64,000 nucleotides of DNA from Phaseolus vulgaris (lineage: Eukaryota > Streptophyta > Magnoliopsida > Fabales > Fabaceae). The stretch's first letter is position 1. Every line of letters starts with the position of its first letter. A program made the position numbers and the translations under genes. Where the stretch lies: contig NC_023759.2 in the NCBI RefSeq assembly GCF_000499845.2, forward strand, positions 24,131,500 through 24,195,499, given 5' to 3'. Shown in pieces: positions 1 to 11,122 of the stretch. The notes beneath the pieces are model-generated. The model ran no database searches. It saw only the letters and a list, made by a program, of their open reading frames with translations, and was not told the origin of the DNA.

Positions 1-2
1 AG

Positions 3-2420
3 CAGCTGACGGGTCGGATGGCGGCCCTATCCCGCTTCGTGTCAGCGAGCGGAGAAAAGGGACATCCCTATTTCCAGTGTCTGCGGCGCAATAATAAGTT
101 CGCTTGGACGAAAGAGTGCGAGGAGGCTTTCGTCAAGCTGAAGGAATATTTGGCGAGCCCGCCGGTTCTGTGCAAACCACTGGCGGGAATCCCTCTCAGG
201 TCGTATTTCGCTGTGACTGAGAGGGCGGTGAGTGTGGTGCTCGCCCAGGACCAGGATCAGGCTCAGAAGCCTATTTATTTCGTGAGTAAAGTGTTGCAGG
301 GCCCAGAAACGAGATATCAGGCCCTGGAGAAGGCTGCATTGGCTGTGGTGTTTTCGGCGAGGAGGTTGCGCCACTACTTCCACAGCTTCACAATACTGGT
401 GATGATTGACCTGCCCATCCAGAAGGTCTTGAAGAAGCCTGACGTTGCAGGAAGAATGGTGAAGTGGGCAGTGGAGTTGTCAGAGTTTGACATTAAATAT
501 GAGCCCCGAGGCCCGATCAAAGGGCAAATCTTTGCAGATTTTGTAGTCGAGCTCTCTTCAGAGGCGACGCGGGTTGAAGGAGACGATTTCCGTTGGGTAC
601 TCTCGGTGGATGGATCGTCAAACCAGCAGGGTAGCGGTGCTGGAGTCATATTGGAAGGACCCAACGACGTGCTGATCGAACAATCGTTGAGATTCGCCTT
701 CAAAGCCAGCAACAATCAAGCAGAGTATGAGGCGCTGATCGCCGGGATTCTGCTGGCTAAGGAAATGGGAGCCAGAGTGCTGATGGCTAAGAGTGACTCG
801 CTGCTAGTCACAGGGCAAGTAACAGGCGAGTTCCAGGCTAAAGATCCACAAATGGCGGCTTACTTGGCGTATGTGCAGGAATTGAAGAGTTCCTTTGCTT
901 CTTTTGAAGTGGTGCATGTGCCCCGAGAACAGAATGCCCGAGCTGACTTGCTTGCTAAGCTCGCCAGCTTAGGCAAGGGGGGTAGGCAGAGGACAGTGAT
1001 TCAAGAAACTTTGAAGACGCCGAGGGCATTTGTAGCAGATCACCTGGTCCTTCAGATAAGCAGGTCGACGGAGAGAGCAGCGAGAAGCCATAAGTCTTTG
1101 ACGCAAGAAACTCTGAGATCGCCGAGAGTTAGAGCTTGTCGAGGAGAGAAGGTGGACGTGATGCAGGTCTGCGCCACCCATGAGCCAGACACTTGGATAA
1201 CACAGTACAAGCGGTGCCTGGCGGATGGCCTCCTCCCGCTAGATCCAACAGAAGCTAGGAAGGTAAAGAAAAATTCCAGCAAGTATACATTGATTGATGG
1301 CGATCTGTACAGGTTTGGATTCACTCACCCACTCCTGGAATGTATACACGGCGAGAAGTGCACGAGGATTATGGCAGAGCTCCACGAAGGAATATGTGGA
1401 AGTCACGTCGGGGGTCGAGCTCTGGCCGCGAGGACTCTCCGTGCAGGCTACTACTGGCCATCCATGAGAGAAGATTGGAAGAAGTATGCCCAGTGCTGCA
1501 AACAATGCCAGCAGCACGCCGATTGGCACAAGGCACCTCCCGAGGAGTTGAAGTCGATCTATAGCCCTTGGCCGTTTCATACTTGGGGAATCGACATCCT
1601 GGGACCTTTTCCACTGGCGATCAGGCAGATGAAGTACTTGGTGGTGGCGATTGAGTATTTCACCAAGTGGATTGAAGCAGAACCAGTGGCCCAGATCACC
1701 GCGCACAAGATCGAAGGCTTTGTATGGAAGAATATTGTGTGCCGGTTTGGAGTGCCTAAGCGCCTGGTATCAGATAATGGGACTCAGTTTGCGAGCCACC
1801 TGTTGAAGAAGCTTTGTGAAGGGGTTGGAATTCAGCAAGTGCTTGCATCCGTCGAGCACCCTCAGACGAATGGCCAGGTGGAATCAGCTAATCGGGTGTT
1901 GCTGAGAGGTTTGAAGAGAAGGCTCGAGAAAGCCAAGGGAAGTTGGGCTGAGGAGGTACCCCGTATAGTTTGGGCGTACCACACCACCGAGCAGTCAGGA
2001 ACCCATGAGACCCCGTTTAGCTTGGTCTATGGGTGTGATGCCATGATTCCAGTCGAGATTCAGGAGAGCTCGCCGAGATTCCAGAACTTTGTAGAGGAAG
2101 ACTCGAATGAAGAGAGAAGGCTGAACCTGGATCTGCTGGACGAAGTCAGGGAGGAGGCAAGGCTGAAGGCTGAGGCGGTGAAGAGAAGGGTCGAGCGAAG
2201 GTACAACTCGAAGGTGATGCCAAGGCAGTTTAGAGAAGGCAATCTGGTGATGAGGAAGGCCCACCAGTACGAGATGGAGAATAAGCTATCACCCAAGTGG
2301 ACTGGACCGTTCAGAATAACCGAGGCACTCGGGAACGGAGCCTATCGCTTGGAGACGCTGGAAGGGGGGGCGATCCCTCGTACCTGGAACGCCACACACC
2401 TGAAGTTGTACTATAGCTAA
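3..2420 (+). CDS. pol: A1 Pol, C-terminal part: RT end, RNase H, archaeal-like RNase H, integrase
   Basis: The frame is open across the left window edge, so this is a partial polyprotein of about 805 codons and not a gene starting at the Met at 18. Order: the RT thumb and connection; a classical RT-linked RNase H (ALAVVFSARRLRHYF region); a second RNase H with VDGSSNQQGSG, NNQAEYEAL, KSDSLLV and ARADLLAK supplying the D-E-D-D residues; integrase with an HHCC zinc finger ending CKQCQ; and a DDE core seen in GIDILGPF, SDNGTQF and NGQVES. The C-terminus (KWTGPFRI, then WNATHLKLYYS) has no chromodomain. All integrase catalytic residues are intact, unlike the A3 copy. The product would process, copy and integrate the element's DNA. 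Confidence 0.93.
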   Translation, partial: QLTGRMAALSRFVSASGEKGHPYFQCLRRNNKFAWTKECEEAFVKLKEYLASPPVLCKPLAGIPLRSYFAVTERAVSVVLAQDQDQAQKPIYFVSKVLQGPETRYQALEKAALAVVFSARRLRHYFHSFTILVMIDLPIQKVLKKPDVAGRMVKWAVELSEFDIKYEPRGPIKGQIFADFVVELSSEATRVEGDDFRWVLSVDGSSNQQGSGAGVILEGPNDVLIEQSLRFAFKASNNQAEYEALIAGILLAKEMGARVLMAKSDSLLVTGQVTGEFQAKDPQMAAYLAYVQELKSSFASFEVVHVPREQNARADLLAKLASLGKGGRQRTVIQETLKTPRAFVADHLVLQISRSTERAARSHKSLTQETLRSPRVRACRGEKVDVMQVCATHEPDTWITQYKRCLADGLLPLDPTEARKVKKNSSKYTLIDGDLYRFGFTHPLLECIHGEKCTRIMAELHEGICGSHVGGRALAARTLRAGYYWPSMREDWKKYAQCCKQCQQHADWHKAPPEELKSIYSPWPFHTWGIDILGPFPLAIRQMKYLVVAIEYFTKWIEAEPVAQITAHKIEGFVWKNIVCRFGVPKRLVSDNGTQFASHLLKKLCEGVGIQQVLASVEHPQTNGQVESANRVLLRGLKRRLEKAKGSWAEEVPRIVWAYHTTEQSGTHETPFSLVYGCDAMIPVEIQESSPRFQNFVEEDSNEERRLNLDLLDEVREEARLKAEAVKRRVERRYNSKVMPRQFREGNLVMRKAHQYEMENKLSPKWTGPFRITEALGNGAYRLETLEGGAIPRTWNATHLKLYYS

Positions 2421-3894
2421 GGGCTTTGTAAGTAAAGACAAACACAAATATTACATTACAATGTCTCTGTTAAAATAGTTTCAAGGGGGCACTCTTTTTT
2501 CCCTAAGGAGGGTTTTTAATGAGGCCACCCAATAAAAGAAGAGTTTTCGAAGTATAAGGTGTTTTCAGATTGCATATGTGTTATTTCCAAAAGTTTCGAA
2601 GAAAGACCTTGTCATTCGTACATGACTTAAGGCACAAAAAGATATGTCGCGTGTTTTCCTAAGTTTTTAAAGTCCTCATCGTTTTTCGGCGATTAGAGGC
2701 ACCAGTTAAGTTTTTAAAGTCCTCATCGTTTTTCGGCGATTAGAGGTATCGGTTAAGTTTTTAAAGTCCTCATCGTTTTTCGGCGATTAGAGGTATCAGT
2801 TAAGTTGTTAAGTCCTCATCGTTTATCGGCGATCGGAGGCACCAGATGAAAGACCTCCTCGCCGTCGAGCGAGCGCAGGCGAGAAAGAGGAAAAGTCCTC
2901 CGTGTTTCTGGGAGCGAGAAGATGTAACTCCCGGGGCAACGTAGAGTCAAGTTAAAGACCTCCTCGCCGTTGTGCGGGCGCAGGCGAGAAAGGTCCTCAG
3001 TGCATCCAGGGGGGAGGAGATGTACGCCCTGGGCAAGTTGAGGCACCGGATAAAGTCCTTATCGCCGTTGTGCGAACTAAGGCCCATCAAAGACCTCCTC
3101 GCCGTCGAGCGAGTGCAGGCATGAGAAAGAAAAGGTCCTCAGTGCATCCAGGGGGGAGGAGATGTACACCCTGGGCAAGTTGAGGCACCAGACAAAGTCC
3201 TTCTCGCCGATGAGCGAGTTCAGGCGAGTAAAAGTCCTTCTCGCCGATGAGCGAGTTCAGGCGAGTTAAAAGACCTTCTCGCTTGTGTGCGAGTATAGGC
3301 AAGATAAAATCCTTCTCGTCTTGAACGAGTTCAGGTATGGCGAAGAGGGTGGAAGAAGCTTGAAAGGTGGCTAAGGTAGGTTCGAAGAGAACGCCTAGCC
3401 AGCCAGTCTCTAGCTCTGGGGTTCAGGGAGGTAAAGGAAGATCCCAAAGGGCATTTCTGCCTCAGATAAAGAAATGACTGCCAAAGCCTGAGGCTAAGGA
3501 AAGCTGGTGTTATCAAGAGGTCTAGGTGATCGCGGAAAGTTCAGACACGGCGAGAAGGTTGAAAGACTTGTTTGATAAAGCGGGTCAAGTGGGACGTTGT
3601 TTGAACCAATGATTGAATCACAGTTCGTTGCTTGGAACTTTTCTTACGATCAGGTTAGCGCCTCAGGGGTACAAGTTGTTTAAAGCAATTATTGCTTAAG
3701 TTTGAATCGGCTTGAAGCAGTTACGCCGAAGGTCATGTTTGCAAAATCGCTAAGTTAAACGCAGCAGAGTTAAACATACAAAGAAAGTAAAGTGCTCAAA
3801 AGGAGTCAGAAGAAATGTCCAAGTTTCGCTATTGAAATAAGTAGCTGCTTAAAATACGTGTGCAAGGGTTTTTACAAGGTAAGTACAAGTGAAT
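2421..3894 (+). repeat. A1 spacer between convergent genes, with hairpin tandem repeats
   Basis: This non-coding stretch lies between the pol stop and the stop of the antisense gene. From about 2665 to 2850 it carries four units of roughly 47 bp, each holding an inverted pair (CCTCATCG ... CGATTAGAGG). From about 2850 to 3335 there is a second set built on CTCGCC ... GGCGAG stems. The rest (about 3340-3894) is unique-looking sequence conserved in A2 and, in inverse, in A3. Copy number of the hairpins differs among the three A copies. A role as a shared 3'-end or terminator region is inference. Confidence 0.8.
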
Positions 3895-6530
3895 TCATAA
3901 AGAAGCAGATGGGGTAGAATTGGTTGAGCCTTCGGCGGGAACGACCTTCCCATCTACTACTTCGTTGTCTAACGACACCATGCTAAGGTCAAGATCGGGG
4001 AATAGGCATGCGAACTGTTCTCGAGCGGCATCAAACCCGGCAACCAGAATCTGAGCGGAGCTTAGCTTAAGTTCTTCAATTTGCTTTTGAAATCCTTCAA
4101 CCTGCTGCTTAAGCTCCTTGTTCTGCTGCTCCAGCTCTTCGACCTGTTTTCGGAGTTGCTTGTTGGTCTCTTGAGCTTGAAGAAGGTCGTCAGCCACCTT
4201 CTTGGATTCTGTTTGAGCTTGGGCCAACTCGGCAGCCATCTTCACCCTCTCTTTGTTTGCCTCGGAGAGATCAGCCATGGCGTCGTCTCTTGCTTTCTCT
4301 ACTTGCCCAAGTAGCTTCTCGCGGTCGATCGACCTTTGCTCCAGCTTCTGTACCTTATCGGCATTGGCTTGAATTTGAGCCTCCAGGTCGCTCGCCTTAG
4401 TGCGCAGAGGCACGATTCTGCTTTCAAGTTCGACCTTTTCTTGGGCAAGTTCATGGACTTTGCGGCGAAGGTCAACAGCTTCCTTGCGCGCAAGCCTAAG
4501 CTCGGTGTTTAGGGCATCCTCCACTCGAGAATGTTCCATTTCCGCGAGCGTTAGGCTGAATGACACCTTCTCCACCTCGACCTTCATTGTGCTGTTCTCG
4601 GTCTTGAGGTTGTAGATATCATCCTGTAGCCGCCTGGTGGAGCTCTCCACAGCTCTCGTTATGATTGAAGGGATATCCTCTGCAATGGTTTTGAGTTTAG
4701 CAGTCAGAGGTTCCCACATCCTCGTGACCTCGAGGGAAAGATTTGCAGCTTGGAGAGGCGCCAGGGGGGCTTGTTGAGGGTTCTCGTCGCCGCCTTCCTT
4801 AACAATATTTTCGGTGGTTGCTTCTTGGCGTGGCGACGCAATCGGGGATTCGGTGATTAGGATTGGAGAGGTGTGAGCGACCTCATCCCCGATTGGAACG
4901 ATTCCTGCAGCTGAAGTGTTGGAAGGAGGGCCCCCTCCTGCTGATATATGTGGTGTAGAGGCGCTCGGGGGGTCCTCTAAGAAGTTTGGCTCTTGGGCCC
5001 CAGTTGCAGGTGGCGCAGTGGCCAATGGAACTGCTTGGACTGGTGGTGAAGGGGCTTGTGGTGCTGGTGGTGAAGGAGGAGGAGCGGGTGTTGATGGTGG
5101 TGTTGAAGCTGGAAGAGGGGGCGGGGCAGGTGGAGAAGATGGTGCCACTCTCTTCCTTTTCGTGACAAGGCCATCCTCTGTGACCTCGTCGTCCTCTTCC
5201 TCATCCTCTTGGACAACTTGGGGGGCCTTCCGCTTTGGCCTCTTAAGGACCAGTTTCTTTCGTTGGGTGGGCGCCTTAGGCGGTGATCGCCCCTGGATGA
5301 TGGCCTTCTCGACCGCTGAGTTGGGAACCGTCTGGGAGCCGGTCGCCAACCCGTGGTTGCGGGCGAGCGCCTTTAAATCGGCGAGCATGTTCTTATCCAA
5401 CATGGTGTCTACATGAAATGAAAGTGCATAAGTTAGCTCAAAGGAGAAAGGGGTAAGTGTACAAGACAATAAGACAGCAAAAGCAGGCATATGCAGAAAA
5501 GATAAAACCAAAGTCTTGTGTGTATCGCACAAGACGCCCAGAAACAATATCAGAGGCAATGTCAAGACAAAGATGTAGCGTCCTAACTTATTTGAAATTC
5601 CAACTGGTCCTCAAAGAACTCGAAGGAAATCAGGGTGGGGGTCAAGAATGTTATGTGGGCATCTGCCACCCTCTTCCAGAAGAGACAAAGGTCTCTGTCC
5701 AAAGCTCCCATGCTATCAGGACTTCTGGGCCTCCTGAAGCAGCTCTTGGACTCCTTTTTCCCCTTGTCCACCCAGTACAAGGGGAGACCGTCGAGGAGGG
5801 AAGGGTCTTTGTCGTTTGCGCGAACCTGGATGAACTTCCCCTTCCAATCCTTGTACGACTGTTGGAAGATGGTGAAAATGGACCTCCCAGCAATGGCGTT
5901 CAGGCTGACCCACAGGCGATCTCCTGGGTGCTTGGCCTCGAACAAGAATAAAAACACGTCCACTGACGCGGGCAACCCCAGGTGGGCGCACGTTACCTCA
6001 AAAGCTCGGACAAACGCCCAGCTGTTGGGGTGAAGCTGGGCGGCAGCGATGTTGAGCTCGGTTAAGAGTTCCCTCTCAAATCGAGTGAGAGGGAACCTGA
6101 GTTTAACCTTCTTGAAGAGAGTGGTGTAGACGAAGCAGAAGGGCCCGTCGGCGCTCACTTTATCATCGGCACACACTGGCAGAGTGGCTGGGCAAGGCAG
6201 CACCATCATTCTCTCATCGTGCTCCTTGTGGAATGATTGGTGGGCCTCGTCCCCATTGGTCAATCGCAGAACCGCCCCCGCGGTGTTCACCGACGACGTT
6301 TCCTTTAAGAGGGTTGAGTTAGCCCATGAGTATAACGTCTTGAAGTCTGGCAGTGGGGTGGGGGCTCCTCCAGCGTTTGGTGGAGTCACCTGGGCCAGAG
6401 TGGTTTGAGAAGACGCGGGCCTCACAGCCTGCGAAGAGGGAGCACCACGAACTTGCGTAGGGTCGTGTGCTTGTGAAGGGGGGTTTCGCGCTGACGGAGG
6501 GGGGTTCGGGGTGATCTTCGTGCGAGTCAT
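3895..6530 (-). CDS. A1 antisense gene (aORF): Transposase_28-like domain plus coiled coil, two coding exons
   Basis: Predicted as join(6530-5588, 5408-3895) on the minus strand, giving 818 aa. The 179-bp intron (5409-5587) starts GTTAGG and ends CATGTAG, and joining restores one frame in phase 1 (...LEFQI + NTMLDKN). Exon 1 (MTRTKITPNPPP...) has a disordered Pro/Ser N-terminus, then a conserved core with FERELLTELNIAAAQLHPNS, a WKGKF motif and a GLPLYW motif. It resembles the 'putative gypsy type transposon' family (PF04195) from memory, not from a search. Exon 2 has a proline-rich linker, acidic and basic patches and a long coiled coil (about 250 aa of heptad-like Glu/Lys/Gln/Leu), ending near VVDGKVVP. 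Tat elements are known to carry antisense ORFs here; the function is unknown. No disruption is visible. Confidence 0.82.
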
Positions 6531-7127
6531 GGTAGCAACTGCAAACGAAGGAGGAAGGAAAAATAATCAGGAGGGTTACAAAGGCTGACTCGATCATGAA
6601 TGGAAGGTGAAAGACGAACGAATGTGAGTTCGTTGCGATGATCGACAAAGCCCTAAGTCACGCAGAAGGAGAAATGGAAAAACAGCCCACAGCGTATGCA
6701 CCAGACAGTTACAGAATGATGCAAATCGGTGAAAATGCAAGAAAACCCAGCAGATGAAGGAAAGTAGTTACCTTTCGATGATCGGGAGAATGTTAGAGGG
6801 AGGTGGTGATCTAGAGCGTCGAGGAGCGTCGAGAGCTTTCGCAGAAGGAAATGAGAGCGTATGCAAGTGTGAAGAAAGTGATGGAACAGTGGGAGCGTAA
6901 GGGGTTTAAGGGTTTTCGAAACGGTTTGGGGAAGCGCTAACGGCAGATGAAGATAGCCGTTGATGAGAGCCACGTGTCGAACGATGCGCGAAGGGTTTGG
7001 TGGAGCGTCAGAGCAGCAGAAAGTACTATCGCTTGGAATTCTGCACCCATGCCACGTAGACCGGTGTTAACGAAGGCTTTTTCAGTCTTTTCGCTAGACA
7101 AGTCTTCGCTTAAGACTGGGGGGCTTG
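6531..7127 (-). promoter_or_regulatory. A1 aORF leader with 5'-UTR intron and promoter region; polypurine tract
   Basis: Read on the minus strand, a donor AAAG/GTAACT at 6771 and acceptor TTTGCAG at 6539 define a 233-bp intron in the 5' leader, ending 8 bp before the ATG. The same donor and acceptor pair is found at the matching place in D and E2, and a related one in C. Upstream (about 6780-7110) must hold the antisense promoter. On the plus strand the polypurine tract (AAGACTGGGGGGCTTG) lies directly before the 3' LTR at 7128 and would prime second-strand synthesis. Confidence 0.7.
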
Positions 7128-7918
7128 TGTACCGCCCTGGTGGTCGGATGCGATGACGTGGCATCCTGCTACAGTATAGGCGTGTTGACAAGGCGCCAGG
7201 TTGACAGTTGGGAAGGAAGTCGGGAGGCACGTGTAGTCGCCGATAGTTAAGTTGGCGTGTTCCGATCTCCAGCTTACCAGAATAGGCGATCGCCAGGTTG
7301 GGGATGAAGTCGCCAGATGCGGACTCAGGCGACCAGGCAGTCGGAGATCGCCAGAACAAGCACATCGCCGAAGATGAAGGAGAAGCAGATTATGAAGGCG
7401 GCCGGCGAGACCACAGGGGAGGTGTGTGAAGGCCCTACCTCGCCAGTTTCAGTAGAGATCGCACTCCTGAGTTAGCTATGCACTGGGCAGTACCATGCAT
7501 AGGTAACTTAGCCAAAACGAGAGAAGAAGCAGCGCCAAGTCAGGGAGCCCCAGATGATGGCACGTGTACAGTTGGATACGAGCCACGTGTCCAAGTCTGT
7601 AACTGCCAGGAGAGAGAAAACCACCAGGTATATAAGAGTTCCTAACAGATTTTCTAAGGTACGCACGTTCAGTTCATACACTTTACGCTTGCGAGTGACA
7701 GAGCTGTTTGTGAGAGAGATTTGCACGGTTCCAGTTCTTAGTATTTGGTGATACCGTCACTGACTTGAGCGTCGGAGTGCGATCGGCCGCAGCGGCGCCG
7801 TATCGTTTCTTTGAAGGTTCTTGAGATAGATCCAGAGGAGGAACGGAGGTGGGAAGCGGCGCGCACGTCGATCCTTTGACGAGGCATTCTCCAGCGCTCC
7901 GGTCAACAGGCAGGATCA
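7128..7918 (+). repeat. A1 3' LTR (791 bp)
   Basis: It begins TGTACCGCCC directly after the polypurine tract and ends GGCAGGATCA. A TATA box (TATATAA, 7629-7635) is preceded by two ACGTG-core motifs about 30 bp apart, of the G-box/ABRE type. It matches the solo LTR at 11290, the A2 LTRs and the A3 LTR along its whole length. The right neighbour is the minisatellite. Confidence 0.95.
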
Positions 7919-9998
7919 AATGGTACCATCACTATTATTCCCACTAATAACATTGATGGTACCATCACTGCTATTCCCACCAATAACACTGATGGTACCA
8001 TCAGTATTATTCCCACCAATCACATTGATGGTACCATCAGTATTACTCCGACCAATCACACCGATGGTACCAGCAGTATTATTGCCACCAATCACACCGA
8101 TGGTAGCATCAGTATTATTGCCACCAAGAACAGTGATGGTACCATCAGTATTATTGCCAGCAAGAACACTGATGGTACGATCAGTATTATTGCCACCAAT
8201 AACACTGATAGTACAATCAATATTATTTCCCCTATTAAAACTGATGTTACCATCAATATTATTCCCACCAATAACACTGATGGTACAATCAGTATTATTG
8301 CGAACAATAAAACTGATGGTACCATCAGTATTATTCGCACAAATAACACTGATGCTACCATCAATCTTATTCCCACCAATAACACTGATGGTACCATCAG
8401 TATTATTGCCACCAATAAAACTGATGGTACCATCAGTATTATTCCCACGAATAACACTCATGGTACCATCAGTGTTATTCCCACCAATAACACTGATAGT
8501 ACCATCAGTATTATTCCCCCCAATCATACTGATGGTCCAATCAGTATTATTGCCACCAATAACACCGATGGTACCATTAGTACTATTCACAGCATTAACA
8601 CTGATGGTACCATTACTATTTTTCCCACCAATAACACTGATGGTACCATCACTGTTATTCCCACCAATAACACTGATGGTACCATCAATATTATTCCCAC
8701 CAATCACACTGATGGTCCCATCAGTATTATTCCCACCAATCACACCGATGGTACCCTCACTATTATTGCCACAAATCATACCGATGGTAGAATCAATATT
8801 ATTGCTACCAAGAACACTGATGGTACCATCAATATTATTGCCACTAAGAACACTGATGGTACCATCAGTATTTTTGCGACCAACAACACTGATGGTACCA
8901 TCAGTATTATTGCCACCAACAACACAGATGGTACCATCAGTAGTATTGCCACCAATAACACAGATGGTACCATCAGTACTATTGCCACAATTAACACTGA
9001 TGGTACCATCACTATTATTGCCACCAATAACACTGATGGTACTATCAGTATTATTGCTACCAATGACACTGATGGTACGATCAGTATTATTCTTACCAAT
9101 CACACTGATGGTACCATCAGTATTATTCCCACCAATCACGCCGGTGGTACCATCAGTATTATTGCCACCAATCACACCGATTGTACCATCAGTATTATTG
9201 CCACCAAGAACACTGATAGTACCATCAGTGATATTGCCACCAACAACACTGATGGTACCATCAGTATTACTACCACCATTAACACTGATGGTACCATCAG
9301 TATTATTGCCACCAATAACACAGATGGTACCATTAGTATTAGTCCCATCAATCACACCGATGGTACCATCAGTATTATTGCCACCAATCACACCGATGGT
9401 AGCATCAGTATTATTGCTACCAAGAACACTGATGGTACCATCAGTATTATTGCCACCAAGAACACTGATGGTACCATCAGTATTATTGCGACCAACAACA
9501 CTGATGGTAGCCTCAGTAGTATTGTCACCAATAACACAGATGGTACCATCAGTAGTATTGCCACCAATAACACTGATGGTTCCATCAGTACTATTGCCAC
9601 CATTAACACTGATGGTACCATCACTATTATTGCCACCAATAACACTGATGGTACTATCAATATTATTGCCACCAGTAACACAGATGGTACTGTTAGTATT
9701 TTTCCACCAATAACACTGATGGTACCATTAGTAATATTGCCACCAATAACACTGATGGTACCATCAATATTATTTCGACCAATAACACTGATGGTACCAT
9801 CAGTATTATTCCCACCAATAACACTGATGGTACCATCAGTATTATTACCACCATTAACACTGATGGTACAATCAGTATTATTCCCACCAATAACATTGAT
9901 GGTACCATCATTATTATTGCCACCAATAAAACTAATGGTACCATGAGTATTATTCCCTCAAATAACACTGATGGTACCATCAATAATATTCCCCTCAA
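7919..9998 (+). repeat. MS1: 36-bp palindromic minisatellite, about 58 units
   Basis: The unit is the 18-bp perfect palindrome ACTGATGGTACCATCAGT followed by an 18-bp AT-rich spacer with core CCACCAATAAC. Units diverge mainly by point changes and stay in strict 36-bp register. Because 36 is a multiple of 3 and the unit has few stops, long open frames occur on both strands; they encode 12-residue repeats and are not taken as genes. Matching variant runs recur 612 bp apart (17 units; compare 8783 with 9395) and 684 bp apart (8099 with 8783), which suggests block duplication. Confidence 0.95.
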
Positions 9999-11122
9999 TT
10001 GGTTGAGCGTTAGAAAGGCAAAATAGTACGAACGTACGGAATTCCGTACAAGGGCCACGTAGATCGAGGATGATTTGATTTCTTAGTCTTTTCGTTGGTC
10101 AAGTCTCAGCTTAAGACTGGGGGGCTTGTGTATCGATCCGGTCATCGGGTGTGATGACGTGGCAGCAAGCGATAATATAGGCGTGTTGAACGGGACACCT
10201 GGCTGACGGAAGGGAAGTAAATCGGGAAGTCAGTATAGTCGCCGATCGCTGAATTGGCGTTCTCCGATCTCTAGTATGCGTAACCGGCGGTCACCAGAGT
10301 TGCGTCACAGTCGTCGTATGTGAGTACTAGGAGATCAGGTGGTCAGAGATTGCCGGGGAATGCTAGGAGATCGGGTGGTTTACACACCGCCGAAAGGGGC
10401 ACATCGCCGAACGATCAGGAAAGCTTATTTAAGGTTTCCAAGAGGTACAAGTATGGAAGACGAGTGATGTGCTTGTCACGTAGCAGCGGGGGACGAGGTT
10501 ATCAGATGATCACACCCTAGCCAGAGGTCGGGTCGAGGGAACAGTTTCCCAGAGCATGCATGGTGTGCAAGTGAAGCAGATCGTGATGGGGGCAGGCGAG
10601 ACCACAGATATGGTGTACGTGGTGGCACCCAGTACTTGCCACTTAAGGGGTCGCGCTCCAAGGAAGGCTGTGCACTAAGTTACTCCCCGTGTGGATAACT
10701 TAGTCGAATAACGAAAAGAGTAGAAGTAACGCTTAAGTTGTGGAAGCTCCAAATGGTGACACGTGTACAGCTGGATGTGAGCCACGTGTCTGGAGGTGTA
10801 ACCGTCAGGAGAGAGAAAAAGCTCAGGTATATAAGGAACACTTCACAGACTTTTGAGGTACGTTTTCAGAATACTCTTTAATACATTGAGATTCACTACG
10901 CACGGTTACTTGAGTTGAGATATTCTCTCTGAGTTTTTGGTGATTCTTCCACTGACTTGAGCGTCGGAGCGCGATCGGCCGCAGTGGCGCCACTTTGTTT
11001 TCTTCAGGTTCTTGCGAGGTATTAAGACGTGAAGAGCAAAAGCTAACGTGGTGCGAAGCTGATCCAAAGGAAAGATCTTTGACGTGGCAAAACACACGCA
11101 CTCAAGTCAACCGGCAGGATCA
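9999..11122 (+). mobile_element. E1: 5'-truncated 3' end of a related Tat element with complete LTR
   Basis: About 130 bp of internal sequence ending in the polypurine tract (AAGACTGGGGGGCTTG) is followed by a 994-bp LTR (10129-11122) that starts TGTATCGATCC and ends GGCAGGATCA. The LTR has a TATA box (TATATAA, 10828-10834) and an upstream ACGTG pair. The internal stretch matches the same region of E2 (inverted, about 48773-48890). The left edge is an abrupt switch from the minisatellite, not an LTR end, so the rest was lost by deletion. The right edge abuts minisatellite (flank GCCAC). Confidence 0.85.

Larger units (their letters stand above)
1..7918 (+). mobile_element. Element A1: 3' half of a Tat-lineage Ty3/gypsy LTR retrotransposon
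   Basis: The visible part runs from the end of reverse transcriptase through both RNase H domains, integrase, a repeat-rich non-coding stretch, an antisense spliced gene, a polypurine tract and the 3' LTR. The 5' LTR, gag and most of RT lie left of the window. The outer LTR end abuts the 36-bp minisatellite. The first five bases beyond the LTR are AATGG, the expected target duplication, but the other copy is outside the window. Assignment to Tat rests on the dual RNase H, the missing chromodomain and the antisense gene. Confidence 0.93.

Noticed and set aside
4916..5416. Gly-rich open frame on the plus strand opposite the antisense gene
   Set aside because: Mirror of the Pro/Ala-rich linker codons of the antisense exon; it does not extend beyond it and has no recognisable domain. 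Same for 18966-19484.
7916..9713. Very long open frames on both strands of the minisatellite (12-residue repeats such as NNTDGTISVIGG and LMVPSVLFPPIT)
   Set aside because: A 36-bp repeat with no stop in several frames stays open by arithmetic. Frames are open on both strands, have no start context and drift by neutral changes. Not called as genes; the same holds for 49659-50857 and 52936-53503.
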